A DNA stretch of 64,000 nt from Verticillium longisporum (taxonomy: Eukaryota; Ascomycota; Sordariomycetes; Glomerellales; Plectosphaerellaceae): assembly GCA_019188255.1 (NCBI GenBank), contig JAETXT010000004.1:3968001-4032000 (forward strand), written 5' to 3'. This document shows positions 10,560 through 22,435 of this stretch, piece after piece. Under the pieces are notes generated by a model that ran no database searches, was not told where the DNA came from, and worked only from the letters and a program-made list of their open reading frames with translations. The position numbers and the translations under genes are program-made. Within the stretch, counting starts at the first letter, position 1. The number at the start of each line of letters is the position of its first letter.

Positions 10560-13500
10560 TCACGAGCTCTTCTCGCCATTCATTTCCACTTCCGACGTCT
10601 CCGTTTGCTTCTCGGCAACGCTGGCAGGCGCGTCATCAACCGCACCCTGCTCACTTGGTTCCCCAGCCCTCTCAGCCGGCTGATTTTCCTTGTCGCCCTC
10701 GCTAGGCGCCTTGTCGCCCTTGTCCGCAGGGTTGGCCTGGCCGTTGGCTGCCTTCGCCTCAGCCGTCTTTCGCCATGCGCCTGTCATATCAACCGACGTT
10801 ACCGTGGTAGCAGCCTGCTCGCTGCCCTTGCCCTCGGGCCAGTTGACAGCCTTCACTTCCGCCATGGCCCTGCGCATACGCTCGCGTCGTGCCTTGCCCC
10901 GCAGTCGGCTCTGTGCCCCAGCGCCATTGTCGACCCAGCGGATGGCCGTGATCATGAAGCTGATGCCGTCGTGGACTGACTTGCGTCCGCCATATGTGCC
11001 GCCCCACTCGCGAGACTTGACCCCGAACCGCACCGTACTGCTGTACTTTTCGAGCCGGGGCAGGATGAGAATCGTCACCTGCATGTCGCGATCAGGTTGC
11101 ACTTGGACGGGCCCAGTGTTGGGTGCCTTGTCGAGATACGTCGCCATGTTGGCCTCCTGTCGGGCCTGCTCGTCTCTCTCCTTATCCTTGCGTCGTTTGT
11201 TCGGTATTGGCTCTTTGTCCTGGAACAAGATGCCGCGGTCGGGGTCCAACATGTTGACGTCCACGTTGGACCATTCGCCTCGAATCCAGCCTCCGTGTAT
11301 GCACGCCGCCACGACGTCCGTATCGTCCGTGTACACGTCGGTGCCCCACAGTGCTCTGCGATACGTAATCTCCTCGCGCGCTTCCTTGGTAAGGTGGGTG
11401 CGAGATACCTTGACTGTCATGGTACAGTTCTCCTTATCCTTGATGAGCTTCCACGGCAGAGGAACCGGCGTCGACGAGAATCCCACGTCAGAAGGCTGCC
11501 TCTGCAGCTGCCGAGCTGGTTGCAACCTTGGTTCATACACCACGTCTCCTAAATGGTGACGCGGGCGGCTGGCGACCGATTGGAGAACCTCTTTCGACGT
11601 GACGATTGTCTTCGGTCTAGGTGGCAACGTGACCGTGGGGCTGGCCAGCGGCGTCCTGGCATGTGGCTCCTTTCCAAGGTGCACCTGTGGCGTTGCTCGT
11701 GGCACGGCGTGGTGGTGATGATGATGACCGGCTGACAGGTCCTTGCCGCCGATCGTGGGCGAAGGAACGGGGGTGCCGCCCTTGATATTCTTGAAGGGTG
11801 CGACGCCAGCGTGTGCCGCCGTTGGGTGTTGATCGGGCTCGTGGTGGTGGTGGTGGTGGTGGTGGCTGTGGCTTGTTAGGATCGCCATTGAAACTCTAAA
11901 GGGGATATTGAAACCTACTGATGATGGTGCTGGTGCGTCTTGGCACGCTTCGTACGACCAGCGGGTGTGAGTCGCCCACTGCTGTCCTCGTCGACCTTGA
12001 CATCGGGTGCATCTTTCAGCTTCCTTCGCCTGCCCTTGGCAGGCGCTTTGCCTCCCACTTCAGGTCCAGTATCGTGCAAAGGAGCGTCCACTTCTTCACG
12101 TCTAGCCAAGCTCGCGTTGGTGTATGCAAGTTGCGCCCCGGGGGCGACAGGGCTCGAGACGATGCCGCTGACTCCACTCCCTATGCCGGAGAACATGCGA
12201 CCGAATTCGCTCTTGATGCCTGGCTCACCACCAGGGGCGGAAATCTGGGGTTGAGCCCCCTGCACAGCCTGCGGAAGAGGGGAGATGCGACCTTTGCGAT
12301 TGATCTCTTGAATGGCCAGAAGGTTGCGCTGGCTCGCGTGGCCCTCCTCACCCGGTCGCCTCGGCGAATCGTACATCGATCCATGCGCCGGGTTGTACGC
12401 GACGGATGGCGGCGGTGGGCCTTCTTCGAGTGGCCTTCTGTGACCTGGCGGAGGCTGTTGAGCTTGCGGGTGGAGAAGGCTCATGCGCGCGCGCTCCGGG
12501 GAATCATACGGCTGGCGCTGGTACGGCGGACCCGTCTGTGGCATTGGATGGGATGACGGAGGATGGGAACTTGGCGGGTAGCGGTCGGGAGGGGGAGGCT
12601 GGCCATAGGCTGGAGCAGCGTGGCCCGGATAGCCAGGTCCGGCAGTGGAGGGGTGCTCGGGATGAGGATGTCGCGGGTAAAATCCGGCAGGATCATACGG
12701 CGCCCTGGATTGCTCGTAAGGCGGCCGGGGCCAGGCAGCGTGGTCGCGGGCATGGTCGCGGGCATCAGGCGGACGATTGTACGGAGGTGCTTGGCCTCGT
12801 GGCGGCTCGTGTTGTCGGAAATCGGGCTGGTGCGCAGGATGGCCTCGCCCTCCTTCTCCTCCCGAGTGCGCGCGATCGCGTCGCTCTCGTTCCCTAAACT
12901 CCATTTCATCACGTCTTTCGCGCTCCGCCCTATACCGGTCATCGTAAGCAAAAGGTTTGAGCCCGGGCCGCTCTGGGTTGTATTCCATCGAGCCGCGCGG
13001 CACCTCTTCTCGCCGCTGATAAGCGTCTTCTGGGCCCGGCGCTCGGCCCAAGTCTCCCTGTCGTGGAGGCGCACCCTGATACGGCTTGGGCGGGCTATTT
13101 GGTCTGGGAGGGCCACCAGGTATGCGACTCGACTCCCTGCTTTCTTGCTGTGAGGGCGCTCGCTGGTGGTAGGACTGGGGCGTTCCGTAGCGCTGCATCT
13201 CGGGCGTTGTTGAATGCGTTTTCTGTGGTGATGCCGCTACACTACCTCGTGGGTCCGCCCTCGGATCGCCTCTAGGATCGCCTCTTGGGTCATACGGTCG
13301 AGGGTGGTCGGGAGTATATGGTCTTCGAAATGGTTGGTAGTCAGCGGCGGCAGAAGGCATCCGCGGAGATGCTTGGACGGACGTGGCAAAGGTCGGACCG
13401 GAGGCGGCTGAAGTCGTGGGGGGAGCATACTGCGAAGGCGGCGGCTGAGAGTCGCGAGACGCCGAAGGTGGTCCTCCCAACATCGAGGATATCGACATGG

Positions 13501-14065
13501 AACTGCCGGTACTATTTGTCCTCGGCATGTGACCAAGGGCAGGAAGTTCGCGACCGCCAGGGAATGACGGTGGACCGCTCGGCATGTGCGGGCCCCTCGG
13601 TGGCGGCAAGCCATAAGAGCTTATTTGATGTGGGGGCTGCTGTTGTTGTAGCTGCTGCTGTTGCTGCTGTTGCTGCTGTGGCTGTTGAGCACCCTGCTGA
13701 GGTGGCGATCCCGGCGGTGGCATTGTGCGATTCGAGGGGGGCCCCGGAGGCAACGATGATGTACTGGTGTGACGAGAGTGCCCATGGGTGGGAGGAGGAT
13801 GCTGCTGTTGCTGCTGCTGGGAATGCGGATTCGATTCTTGAGGATACGGCCGGGGCCCTGGAGGGTAGTAAGGGTTTTCGGCGGATCTGCGCTGATCGGT
13901 ATAGGGAGGGTTGGGCGGCGGCGGCGGATGCGCCGTAGCAGGGGGATAGGGAGACTGGTTTGGGTTCGACGGCGGCGGCGCGGCATTCGGTGGGAAAGGC
14001 GATCGATTATAAGGCGACGCAGCGTTGCGCGAGAAAGGCAGCTGGGATGGCTGTCGGGGATCCAT
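10560..14065 (-). CDS. Rxt3-domain protein, Rpd3L histone deacetylase complex
   Basis: Two long minus-strand frames (14065-11915 and 11888-10560) are best joined by one small intron. The donor GTAGGT has its G at 11918. The acceptor is CAG ending at 11866 (53 nt) or AAG ending at 11872 (47 nt). Both keep frame and yield about 1150 aa. Residues 1 to ~700 are disordered, rich in Pro, Gln, Arg and Tyr, with polyGln runs and DPRGDPRGDPR-type repeats, then a FGRMFSGIGSGVSG stretch typical of fungal Rxt3-domain proteins and a basic segment (KGRRRKL). The C-terminal part has polyHis tracts at the splice junction, a second His6, then the Rxt3 fold (about ENCTMTVKVSRTHLTKEAREEI to RKSVHDGISFMITAIRWVDN). 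The tail is acidic, Glu/Lys/Ala-rich. In yeast Rxt3 is a subunit of the Rpd3L deacetylase complex, so a nuclear co-repressor role is expected. If the frames were separate genes, the second would begin inside the intron. Confidence 0.82.
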
Positions 14066-14709
14066 GACGGCGACCGAAAGAGCTCAGCAGCTGACAGAGA
14101 CGTGTAGGGGAGGCCGCATGCGCGGTTCCGGGTCGACGAGGACGCCGACGACTTCAACAGCAGAATGAGATAAGGCCTGCAGCGAATATGGAGAGAATAG
14201 TATGGGTTTGTTGTCGCAAGTGCGCAATCGTCGGGCGACAGCCGGCGGAAAGGGGACACGATGTCGTGGGTGTGTTGTTTTGGTGTTTGGGTCAGGTTCG
14301 GTTCGTGACAGCGTGAGCTCTCTGGTGTGCTTGTGCTTGTGGAGCTGCTGGCGTTGGTTGAGACAAAGCTGGGCCCAGCCGAGATTTTTTGCCCCGTCTT
14401 CTCTCCTGGTAGGATTGTCAGGGCGTCAGGGCGTCAGGGCGTCTGGCTCGTGTGTGGCGGCGCGACCCAAGGCAAATCAGCCGGGGAGGACAGGGGGTCT
14501 AGGACAGATTCGTTGGCGCTAGTGAGACACCAGGCAGGGGGCCGAGCATGGGTGACAGACGAAGCTGTTCGCTTCTGATGGAGAAGTCGATGCGTGCCGC
14601 TCGCCCTGTGCCTCGTGACAGGTGTTGCCAGGCTTTTGTGATGCCGAGAGCCGCAAAGACGTTTAGAGTGGTAGATATCGACGACGACGACACCTGGGGC
14701 CACGGCTTA

Positions 14710-14760
14710 AACAAAAAAAGAAAAAAAAGAAAAAAAAAGGGGAAAGAAAGAGGGAAAGTC
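14710..14760. repeat. Low-complexity A/G-rich tract
   Basis: About 50 bp of almost pure A and G, with runs of seven to eight A broken by G. Read on the minus strand it is a CT-rich tract ~650 bp upstream of the Rxt3-domain start codon. Confidence 0.8.
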
Positions 14761-15567
14761 GCACAGTTGCCGGGAAGAGAGTGGAGTGCAGACAGTCCAC
14801 TGAAAAACGAGCCCGAGAGCTTCTTCGCTTGCGTTGCGTTTGTGTTACAGCAAGTGGTGGCTGCACCCGATGGGGACGGAAGGGCGGCTAGGAGCAGCGA
14901 ACAGGGCCAAGGCGGAGAAGGGGATGGAGCGGTGGCTTATGCAGGCAAGAGGCAGTTTGGCGGGAAGAGAAAGCGCAGGATCGCAAAGTGTGACGACGTT
15001 CGATGCGGTAAAAGGCGGTGGGAGGTGTTTTAGTCCTGGTGGTGGAGGAGAGGGGGGGCGGGTGGATCAACAGGTGCAGGTGATCGTTGTTGATGGACGC
15101 ACTTCAGAGGTACAAATTCGGCCAAGGTGAGTAAGGACGAATGTGCGGTGTCACAGAGTCGGGGTGACGAGCCGCCGACGATGGGAACAGATGGTAAGCG
15201 GCGTGATGGTGTGCCAGTAAGGGATTGGCGTAAGGCAAGTCGCGCTGTGTGTGTGTATGTGTGGTGTATTTGATGATGGATATGCTCAGAAACTGTTGGC
15301 AAGGTTGGGGTTTGGAGGTCAAGTTTGGGGTGAGGGCAGAAAATGCTGCATCTTGGCAGGGTGGGGAAGTAGGTACGGAACAGGAAAGGAAGGGACTGTT
15401 GATGCGACTGCCCCGATGATGCATTATTGATGACCGAGGGAGCAAGGAAGAAGCAGTCGCCGTCGCACTAGGGCGTGACTCGCAAGAACAACCACCATGG
15501 TCCTGCCCTGTATTGAACAGACCGGGCATACAACTTGCGCCGCATGGCACTGAAGGAGACAGACTTG

Positions 15568-15685
15568 TCTACCTAGGTACGTTCACACAATCGGGGAGGT
15601 CCCTGTAGGATACCAGTACTGGCCATGAGTACCATCAACACAACCCCTCGGGCGCATCCTCAGTATCGTACCTAGGTACGCAAAG
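15568..15685. repeat. Two TACCTAGGTA palindromes
   Basis: The perfect 10-bp palindrome TACCTAGGTA occurs at about 15570-15579 and again within cgTACCTAGGTAcg near 15669-15678. Related forms recur at 16090-16115 and 59345-59410. Such AGGTA/TACCT motifs are scattered in some Sordariomycete genomes; their role is unknown. Confidence 0.75.
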
Positions 15686-16089
15686 CCTGACCCTATCACA
15701 GCTTTGTTCCCAGTTTGAGGGGAAACTGGAAGAACGGGGGGTGGGCACCGATGAAAAGTGGAGCAGGGTCGTTTGGTCGATTTGCTGGGCCACGGGGAGT
15801 TCCTTCCCAGCTTGCCGTTAAGGTTGAGCTAAACCTGTTCCAGTCAAGTGCTCGTACCTGGGGGCCTGTCACCTGAATTGCGAGCCTGGACCACCCTGCC
15901 TGTTTTCGCATCTTCGTCAACCAAACATGCCCATGCACATGCACACAGATCGACAGACAAACAAAACTCGGCACGTCAACGCTTCATCAGCTATACGAAC
16001 CAAGATGGGAACCGCATCTTAAGAAGCTCGCCTACTTTCTTCCTCGAATACGGAGTGCCATGAGGGCGATACTGTTCGTCCCGCCTGGC

Positions 16090-16115
16090 ATACTTACCTA
16101 CGTAGGTAAGGTAGC
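16090..16115. repeat. TTACCTACGTAGGTAA palindrome
   Basis: A 16-bp perfect palindrome, TTACCTACGTAGGTAA, followed by GGTAGCTAGG. Same word family (ACCTA/TAGGT) as the motifs at 15568 and 59345. It lies in the gap between the two regulator genes. Confidence 0.75.
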
Positions 16116-18145
16116 TAGGCCTTCATTTGGTCAGCTCACGCCAGCCTTGCTGGACGCAGCCACTATCACACCGGATCCGGCATCTCGGCCTTCCTCGTTG
16201 ACAGCAAATTCAATGTGAAGTTCGAAGCGAATTCTGGGCAACAGAACTTTTTTACCCCCCCTGGGCGAGGCTGGATGTGCCGGCTGGAACGTCACACTCT
16301 GTGACACGCCGCACATCCAGAAATACTTTGCAGTATCCAGGTTCTTAATGAGGGACCGCTAACACTGCTTAGCTGTAGGTACCAGTCGCACAATGCGAAT
16401 GCTCAGCGTCTAATCAGATTACTCTGAGACATCCTGTTGGACGGTCCTTCAAGTCACTTGAGCCAGCCTTTCTTCGGTTTACATTGAATTAGACCCTGAG
16501 ACCCGAGATGTCCAGACTGGCGATCAAGAAACTGCGTCGACTGCTTGAAACCACAGATTAGGGCATTTCTTCTCCGAGTCCTGATTGCAGTTCCATGACA
16601 AGCGCATGGGTAGTACTATGGTACCGAGGCTGCGCCTGCAGCGGCGATGTTTGCTGCTGCCAGATCATATTCTCGGGCCTCATCGGGGCTGGTCCTTTTT
16701 GATCTGTTTCGAGGAAGTGCATCGTTTGCCCTTCGCTTGGCTCCGCCGTTCGTGTACATTCGAGCATTCACTTTGGGCACTGGTCAAACGTCTGTCGGGT
16801 CCTCCCCTGGGTTCAATCACTGTAGGTCAGCTCCTTCCCTCATAACAGCGACATGATGCGGTTCAAAATAGACTGTAGGCAATCCCTCAATGGCCACTCA
16901 CCTTTTGCACACGGCGGTACTCTTGACTTTGAAAGGGAAGCGTGCAGTGTTGGGAGAGGCAGAATATCCCTGCAGATTATCTCGTCCCTCCCGAAGGAGA
17001 GGGTCTTAGCCCTGCAACGCCGTCAACGAGGGTTTGCCTACTTGGTAGGGGCTCCGATCTGAGAGCTTCCCCCAGGTCAACAAGCATAGTCGGGCATGGC
17101 AGGTTGCAATCCGTGACTGATCCGAACTCAGACATTTTGACATTAGCATCCTTATCTCGGCTTGGATCTCATAACATAAGCCATGTTGAAGCCATCATCA
17201 GTCGACATGGGACGTGACAGAGTGCTGGAAGAAGGAGTTGAAGTTTATTCAGCTGGCATTTCCCGATGAGGACCAACATACCCAACCTGCCTGACACCAC
17301 TACCGCGTGTGTGTGTGTGGGAATTGTACGGATGTCGACTTGCCGGCCTCCACCGGGGCCAAGAATGACACCCATGACGAAGCGAGAGGCCCTAGAAGGC
17401 CCCCTCGACCAAGCACCCCCCCCGTCTCTTCCCCTCATCTGTCCATCCATCCAACGGTTTTTACGGTTTCCCCTCCGAATAGCCTTGAGCCGATTGCGCA
17501 GTCTTCACATGAGGCTACGAGGATTTGTTCGCTTCGGAAACGAACCGTTCGGGCTCACCTCAGCCAGCTCGAGTTCAATCCTGATCCTGACACGCGAGCA
17601 ACTGTCAGCCCAATGAACCACGGACGGGTCCGACAAACTCACGCCACTATGATCGTGTGGTTGCAGCGCAGACGGCAAAAAGGCCACGGGCGCCGCCGCC
17701 GTCGCCGCCACCGCCAGAAATCCTGCCAAGCCTGATTCTGCCGCCTTTGACCCGAACGGAAGAGATGCAGACAAAGGACGGTTAGCACCTAATAAACAGC
17801 CAAGAAGCCCCTCGCGACCCGACCCCGGCCCACGGCCTGCCCCCAAAGGCAGAGCCAAAGCCCATTGTGATTGTGCGCTGTTACCGTCCGCGCCAACGTA
17901 ACGAACCCAACTGTGTGCATCCATCCCCCGTTCGTTTCTCGCGCACGACACCTCTCTCCACCAAACCTCCCAACCATAGCATCGACCTCGATGTGAGCCT
18001 CCCTTCCCACAGAGCTGGGCAACTGGCATTCGGAGCGCGCCAACTGCCGACAGATCCAACAAGACGACACGACAGGACCCAAGGACTGGCGTTGGACCAA
18101 CGATCCACGCGATCAGGCGACGTCCCTTTCGCGGTCCCACCCGCC

Positions 18146-19680
18146 ATGCCTCCCAAAGGCTCTCGCAGGTTCAATGGCAAGAGCCGCAGCGGCTGCAGCC
18201 AATGCAAGAAACGCCGAGTCAAGGTAGGCAATCTTCTCCGCCCCTGCCATCACTGAAGCATAGCATGTCAATCGTCCATCGCCTTTATTCATTGCGGTCG
18301 ACATGATGGCTGACCCCGCGACCTATCCAGTGCGACTGCATCGGTCCCGTCTGCGCCAACTGCCGCCGACGCCAGGAGCAATGCAGCTATCTTGGCCTGC
18401 TGGCGACGAACATGAGCGACCTGACGACGGGCCTGCCGATCTCGACCCGGAATGACGACGCCATGGCTGTCGTGCGACACGCCGCCGCCGCCGTCGAGCA
18501 CGCCTCTTCACGAGATGCCCTGATCAACACTATGCCGGCCGAACGATGGAGGGCCGACGAGGCAGAGCTGAAGCATCACTTCTTCACCCACGCGTGGCAC
18601 ACCTTTTCGCTCTTGTCGGACCCTACAAAATGCGATGTTTGGTCGAGGTGGATCCCGCAGCTCGCCACGCGACACATATTCATCCAACAAATCATGCTGT
18701 CGTTGTCAGCGTTACACATTTGCTACCTCCAGCCTCCAGATCCGAAACGATACTACGCCCTCACCTATCAATACTCCATTCAAGCTAGCAACTGTTTTCG
18801 GCTCGCCATTCGAGAGATGAACGAGGAGAACTGGGTGCTGCTGGTCATGTTCTCCATGTGCAACGGCATCTTCGACTACTACCGACCCTTCCTTGACGAG
18901 AACGTCATGTCCATACCCTACCAGCCCAACCCAGCCGACACGTTGTCGCTCATGCGCGTTGGCGGACAGTTCGGCGTGTCCATCGCCGAATATATGAAGA
19001 ACAGCCCCTTGCGCGACAAGATTCAGCAGGCCGACGCCGACGCCTGGGCCAAAGACCCAGACGACCTCGCGCCCGCGACGCTTGACAAAATCGCAAAGCT
19101 CGAGACCTGGCTGCGACCCGGCCCGAGCGACAGCGACCGCGAGGTCCTTGAAGCCGCCGCTGCTACGAAGGCCCTCGCCGCGCTGTCGTCCTGGGTTAAG
19201 ATGCTGCCCGGTGGCAAGCCGCGCATGTTCTGCCACATGGTTGCCTGGCCCGTCATGCTGCAGGAGGAGTACATTGCGCTGTTGCGTGCCAAGAGCCCTG
19301 CCGCCCTCATGGTCTTCATTCTTTGGAGTGAGGTCGCTACCTACGCCCCACGCCGGTGGTACTACGCCGCTTGGTTCCAGCGCGGCCTCAGCATCGGGCG
19401 GCGCGAGCTCGAGGCCCAGCAGCCCTTGACACAGCTGCACAGGCTGTGGAATTCCGTCATGGCCGTCGACGGCGACGAGCCCTTAGGCGCCACCAGCGAG
19501 CACGGGAGTGCGTCCACCGTTGCAAGCACGGCATATCCGCCAACGCCCGTCTTCGCTGGCGATGGCGACGGCGAGACGGAACCGAACTGGGGGCCTCTCA
19601 AAGAGCAGATGGGCGACAAGCAAGCATTGCCGCCCGGTTTTGGGGAGTTTATCGATGCGGAGCTGGAGGTTATGGGATGA
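18146..19680 (+). CDS. Zn(II)2Cys6 transcription factor, UPC2/ECM22-like
   Basis: Two exons, 18146-18223 and 18331-19680, with a 107-nt intron that splits the zinc cluster, giving about 475 aa. The zinc cluster is complete: Cys17-x2-Cys20-x6-Cys27-x6-Cys34-x2-Cys37-x6-Cys44, with the basic KKRRVK between the first cysteines. The rest has the C-terminal-activation organisation of small regulators related to Upc2/Ecm22 (LKHHFFTHAWHTFSLL, then a helical block to about 300). Residues about 390-475 are variable and Gly/Glu-rich. It should act in the nucleus as a DNA-binding regulator. Targets cannot be told from sequence and no metabolic cluster flanks it. The start ATG at 18146 leaves a short basic N-tail typical for such factors. 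Confidence 0.88.
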
Positions 19681-20801
19681 AGGACGAAGGCTGAACTGGG
19701 ATGGTCTGGAACCGAGTCCACTGATTGACAGGGGCACTGATGTATGGGCTGGCGCATTGGGGTCGAATTCCGGCTTTGGGGACAGGTGTTCTGAACAGAA
19801 AAAATGAAGCTCGGGCTTTCAGGGACTGGAAACATATATGCATACGTAGATAATGGGGCGTGGTAATATGCCATCGGCGTGGGGGTGCTTCTGATTACAT
19901 ATATCATGGATGGCTGGCGCATTATGGACTTTTGGCTTCTCGATGGTCATGGTGAGTGAGTCTTGGCGTAGATGTTGCATGTAGTGTCCATCGCCGGTAC
20001 GTTGGAGGGAGGCCTCGGTATACTCGCCTCCTTGGTTGACCCTCCGAGTCCCGAGATATGAAGCGCATTGAGTCTAGAACCAGGCCTGTATGTCCCTGAC
20101 GAGGTGTACACGTAGAACAGTCTACAGAGTAGCCAAGCATGACCGCGGATATATGCCCGCTTATGCTCGCCATGAGAATAAGTATACTGTGTTTGATTCC
20201 TCGCCAGAAGACCATATTACTCACCTATCACAAAGTCTTATTTGGCCTCAGCGGCATCGAACTACCAGCCTAAAGATTTCGCGCCCATGTCACCAAGAGT
20301 TACAGGGGTAGACGCTTGACGGCCCAAGACATGCCACGATACAAGCCCGTTCGGTCTATCGTGGCCGAAGGATAAGAATGCGTGAGTGCGCTAGCCGACC
20401 CAAGTGGCCTGGTTCAAGACACCGTCGAGACCAGTGGACTGGTCATCCAAGGTCTGGCGCCGCTTGTCGACCCATGAGCGCCAAGCCTCATGACGCTCCG
20501 CAAACAAAGAAGAGATGCGTATCAGTGGGATGAACACATCGCCCGCAACATGTGACGCGAAATCTAGGTGATGGCGGATACACGATGTCACTCTGTGTAG
20601 ACGCTTTGGTGTCCCTTGTGGATCTGGGTCTCCCATGATGCCAGAGCGCACGGAATGATGAGACACGGAGGACATCTTGAAGGGGGAATGAATCTCCGTT
20701 AAGCCAATTATCGCGGACGAAGCCTTGGAACGTGAAGACCAAACTGATGTTGACGACGAAAGAGCAAAAATTGATACCCTGTGGGTACCTGGTTTCTGGT
20801 T
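19681..20801. other. Intergenic, no gene recognised
   Basis: 1.1 kb between the regulator gene and the tRNA-Glu pair. The short frames seen (largest 155 aa on the minus strand) overlap each other and lack family resemblance. Confidence 0.45.
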
Positions 20802-20883
20802 TCCGAACCAGGGAGTCGAACCCTGCGCCTGTCGGTGCTTCCGGATTGAAAGCGACAAATGTTAACCGATACACCAGTACGGA
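20802..20883 (-). tRNA. tRNA-Glu (TTC) with 11-nt intron
   Basis: The minus strand folds as a tRNA with acceptor TCCGTAC/GTTCGGA (one T-T mismatch), a D-arm with GGTTAAC, anticodon stem TGTCG/CGACA and T-arm CAGGG-TTCGACT-CCCTG. The loop is C-T-TTC-A, then 11 extra bases, then C. This places an intron one base 3' of the anticodon, the canonical nuclear position. Anticodon UUC decodes GAA. Length is 82 nt with the intron. Confidence 0.9.
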
Positions 20884-20961
20884 TTGGTGGTGGCGGGGAT
20901 CCATCAAGGCTAGATGTACCCTAGTATTTGCGCTGGAAAACCAGCAAAAAGTCAAAATATT

Positions 20962-21032
20962 TCCGAACCAGGGAATCGAACCCTGAGCCTGACGGTGAGA
21001 GCGTCAAATGTTAGCCATTACACCAGTTCGGA
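20962..21032 (-). tRNA. tRNA-Glu (CTC), no intron
   Basis: The minus strand forms a 71-nt cloverleaf: acceptor TCCGAAC/GTTCGGA (7 pairs), anticodon stem TGACG/CGTCA with loop CTCTCAC (anticodon CUC, reads GAG), T-arm CAGGG-TTCGATT-CCCTG. It lies 78 bp from the TTC isoacceptor in the same orientation. Unlike its neighbour it lacks an intron and has a perfect acceptor stem. Confidence 0.93.
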
Positions 21033-21428
21033 TTGTTGGCGATCGATGAAAATAAGTTTGTACAAGACCCTTCGGCATTTGCCTAAACTGAAGTCGAGCC
21101 TCTCTGTCTCTTCGCATACGAGCGTTCCAAAGGGCTTATTATGGACAAGACAGACACTGCGATCATGGTGGCTTTGATGTCATGGTGATTGGCCCGCGAT
21201 TTAGCCCACTATACTAGTTGGTGGTCAAGCGCAATAACTTGAACTCTTGCCTCCCGTCCCACTTTCGATCTTATGAGGCCGGCTGGATCGCAGTGGCTGG
21301 CATGTCGCTCGCCTTGCCCGTCAAATACACAGATAGCTTTGAGAATAGCCACGCGCCTGAAGAGGTTCAAGTTTCTTGTGTTAGAGTGATTCCACTAAGG
21401 CAACTAGCCTTCCACCCCTCATCCCCAG
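21033..21428. other. Gap with a possible tRNA-Glu remnant
   Basis: No gene recognised. Around 21190-21225 the words tttagcccactatactagttgg resemble the 5' part of the neighbouring tRNA-Glu read on the minus strand (ttagccattacaccagttcgg), but no cloverleaf can be formed. Confidence 0.3.
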
Positions 21429-22435
21429 CTACCACGGACAGAAAAGCGCGAATACAGCCAGGCTTGCCACAATTCCGCATGTATGCCCCTTCAAGCCCGC
21501 CATTCTTGCTCCAGCTCCACTCTGTGACGAGATTGTTGCACTCGCACTAGTCGCCTGCGAGGCCTCTGTCTCCGTAACAGTCTGCGTTGGCGTCGGCGCA
21601 GGAGAAGCGCCACCTGTAGCCAGAAAAATCATGTTCTGGGTGGCAAAGCCCTCCCAGTCTTGATCGTCATCGGCTGTGGCCCAGTAACCCGAAGGAAAAG
21701 TCGTCTCGGAGCTGATGAGGTCGAGCGTCGTTGTCAGGCTCAACACTATGCCCGTCACGGTCTGGTTGCCGAGTGGGAAAGATCCCGGTACATATGTTCC
21801 GGGAGGCCAATTCGTGTTCTCGATGCCGCATGCTGTTGTGCCCGGAAACTTGCCCGCTGGGAAATTAGAGAAGCAGAACGCGTTTACATCAGGGATCCAA
21901 TCGCTGGGTGCAAGGTCAGACGTTTTGTGCTCGTTCGTCAAATCGCGGATCTAGCTCACCTGGGACAGCACGCGATTCCGGTCTCCTGAGGGCCAAGCGC
22001 ATTCGCCCACCGATTGACGAGGGGGTTGAAGACCGTCTCCGTCGTTACCGACTTCTCGGGACGTGTTACCCACAACGGATCAAAAACTCCGCTATACGAC
22101 AGTGAGCCATCGTTGGCTCGTGATACAAGGCCGACTGTCTTCCAATCTGCCGGACACGCCGCAGCTGGCGAGTAGTAGTAAAGCTGATAGCCTTGGTTTG
22201 GTTGACCGGTGCGAGAGTTATAATCATCGTCCATTGCAGACCCCGATGGGAGACAGTTGCCAGTCGATACTATGTCGCATTGTTGGTACCATAGGATGTA
22301 GTCAGGCTTATATGCGTCGGGGCCGAGCCCGACACCTTGGACCGGCAGGGTACATTCAGGCGGAGCTGTGAAGGTGGTGGTCAGAGGGCCGAGATTGACC
22401 AGGTCAAAGTCTGAGGCCCAGGTAGCTGTCGGCAT
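21429..22435 (-). CDS. Hypothetical protein with hydrophobic C-terminus
   Basis: Two exons on the minus strand, 22435-21960 and 21903-21429, joined over a 56-nt intron (GTGAGC donor, CACCCAG acceptor), giving about 316 aa. I do not recognise a named domain. Visible features are an N-terminus without signal peptide (MPTATWASDFDLVNLGPLTT), several cysteine/Tyr-rich segments (CPADWKTVGL, ACCPSDW, CFSNFPAG), a Ser/Thr/Ala-rich spacer (ASQATSASATISSQSG) and a hydrophobic last ~20 residues (CGIVASLAVFALF). The pattern resembles fungal surface-type proteins with a Thr/Ser stalk and one C-terminal membrane helix or GPI signal. The lack of a signal peptide argues for a missing first exon or a tail-anchored protein. 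Confidence is good for the gene model and low for a role. Confidence 0.65.

Larger units (their letters stand above)
14066..18145. other. 4-kb divergent intergenic region
   Basis: This gap lies between two divergently transcribed regulators (Rxt3-domain gene and Zn2Cys6 factor). No coding sequence is convincing. It contains an A/G-rich run at 14710-14760, a GT-rich microsatellite-like stretch near 15245-15275, three palindromic CCTAGG/CCTACGTAGG motifs (separate entries) and a (GT)n run near 17306-17320. On the minus strand the A/G run is a polypyrimidine tract upstream of the Rxt3 gene, a common feature of fungal promoters. Confidence 0.5.

Noticed and set aside
14548..15033. 161-aa frame in the 4-kb gap
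   Set aside because: It runs through an A/G low-complexity tract (polyLys/Arg) and has no known relative.
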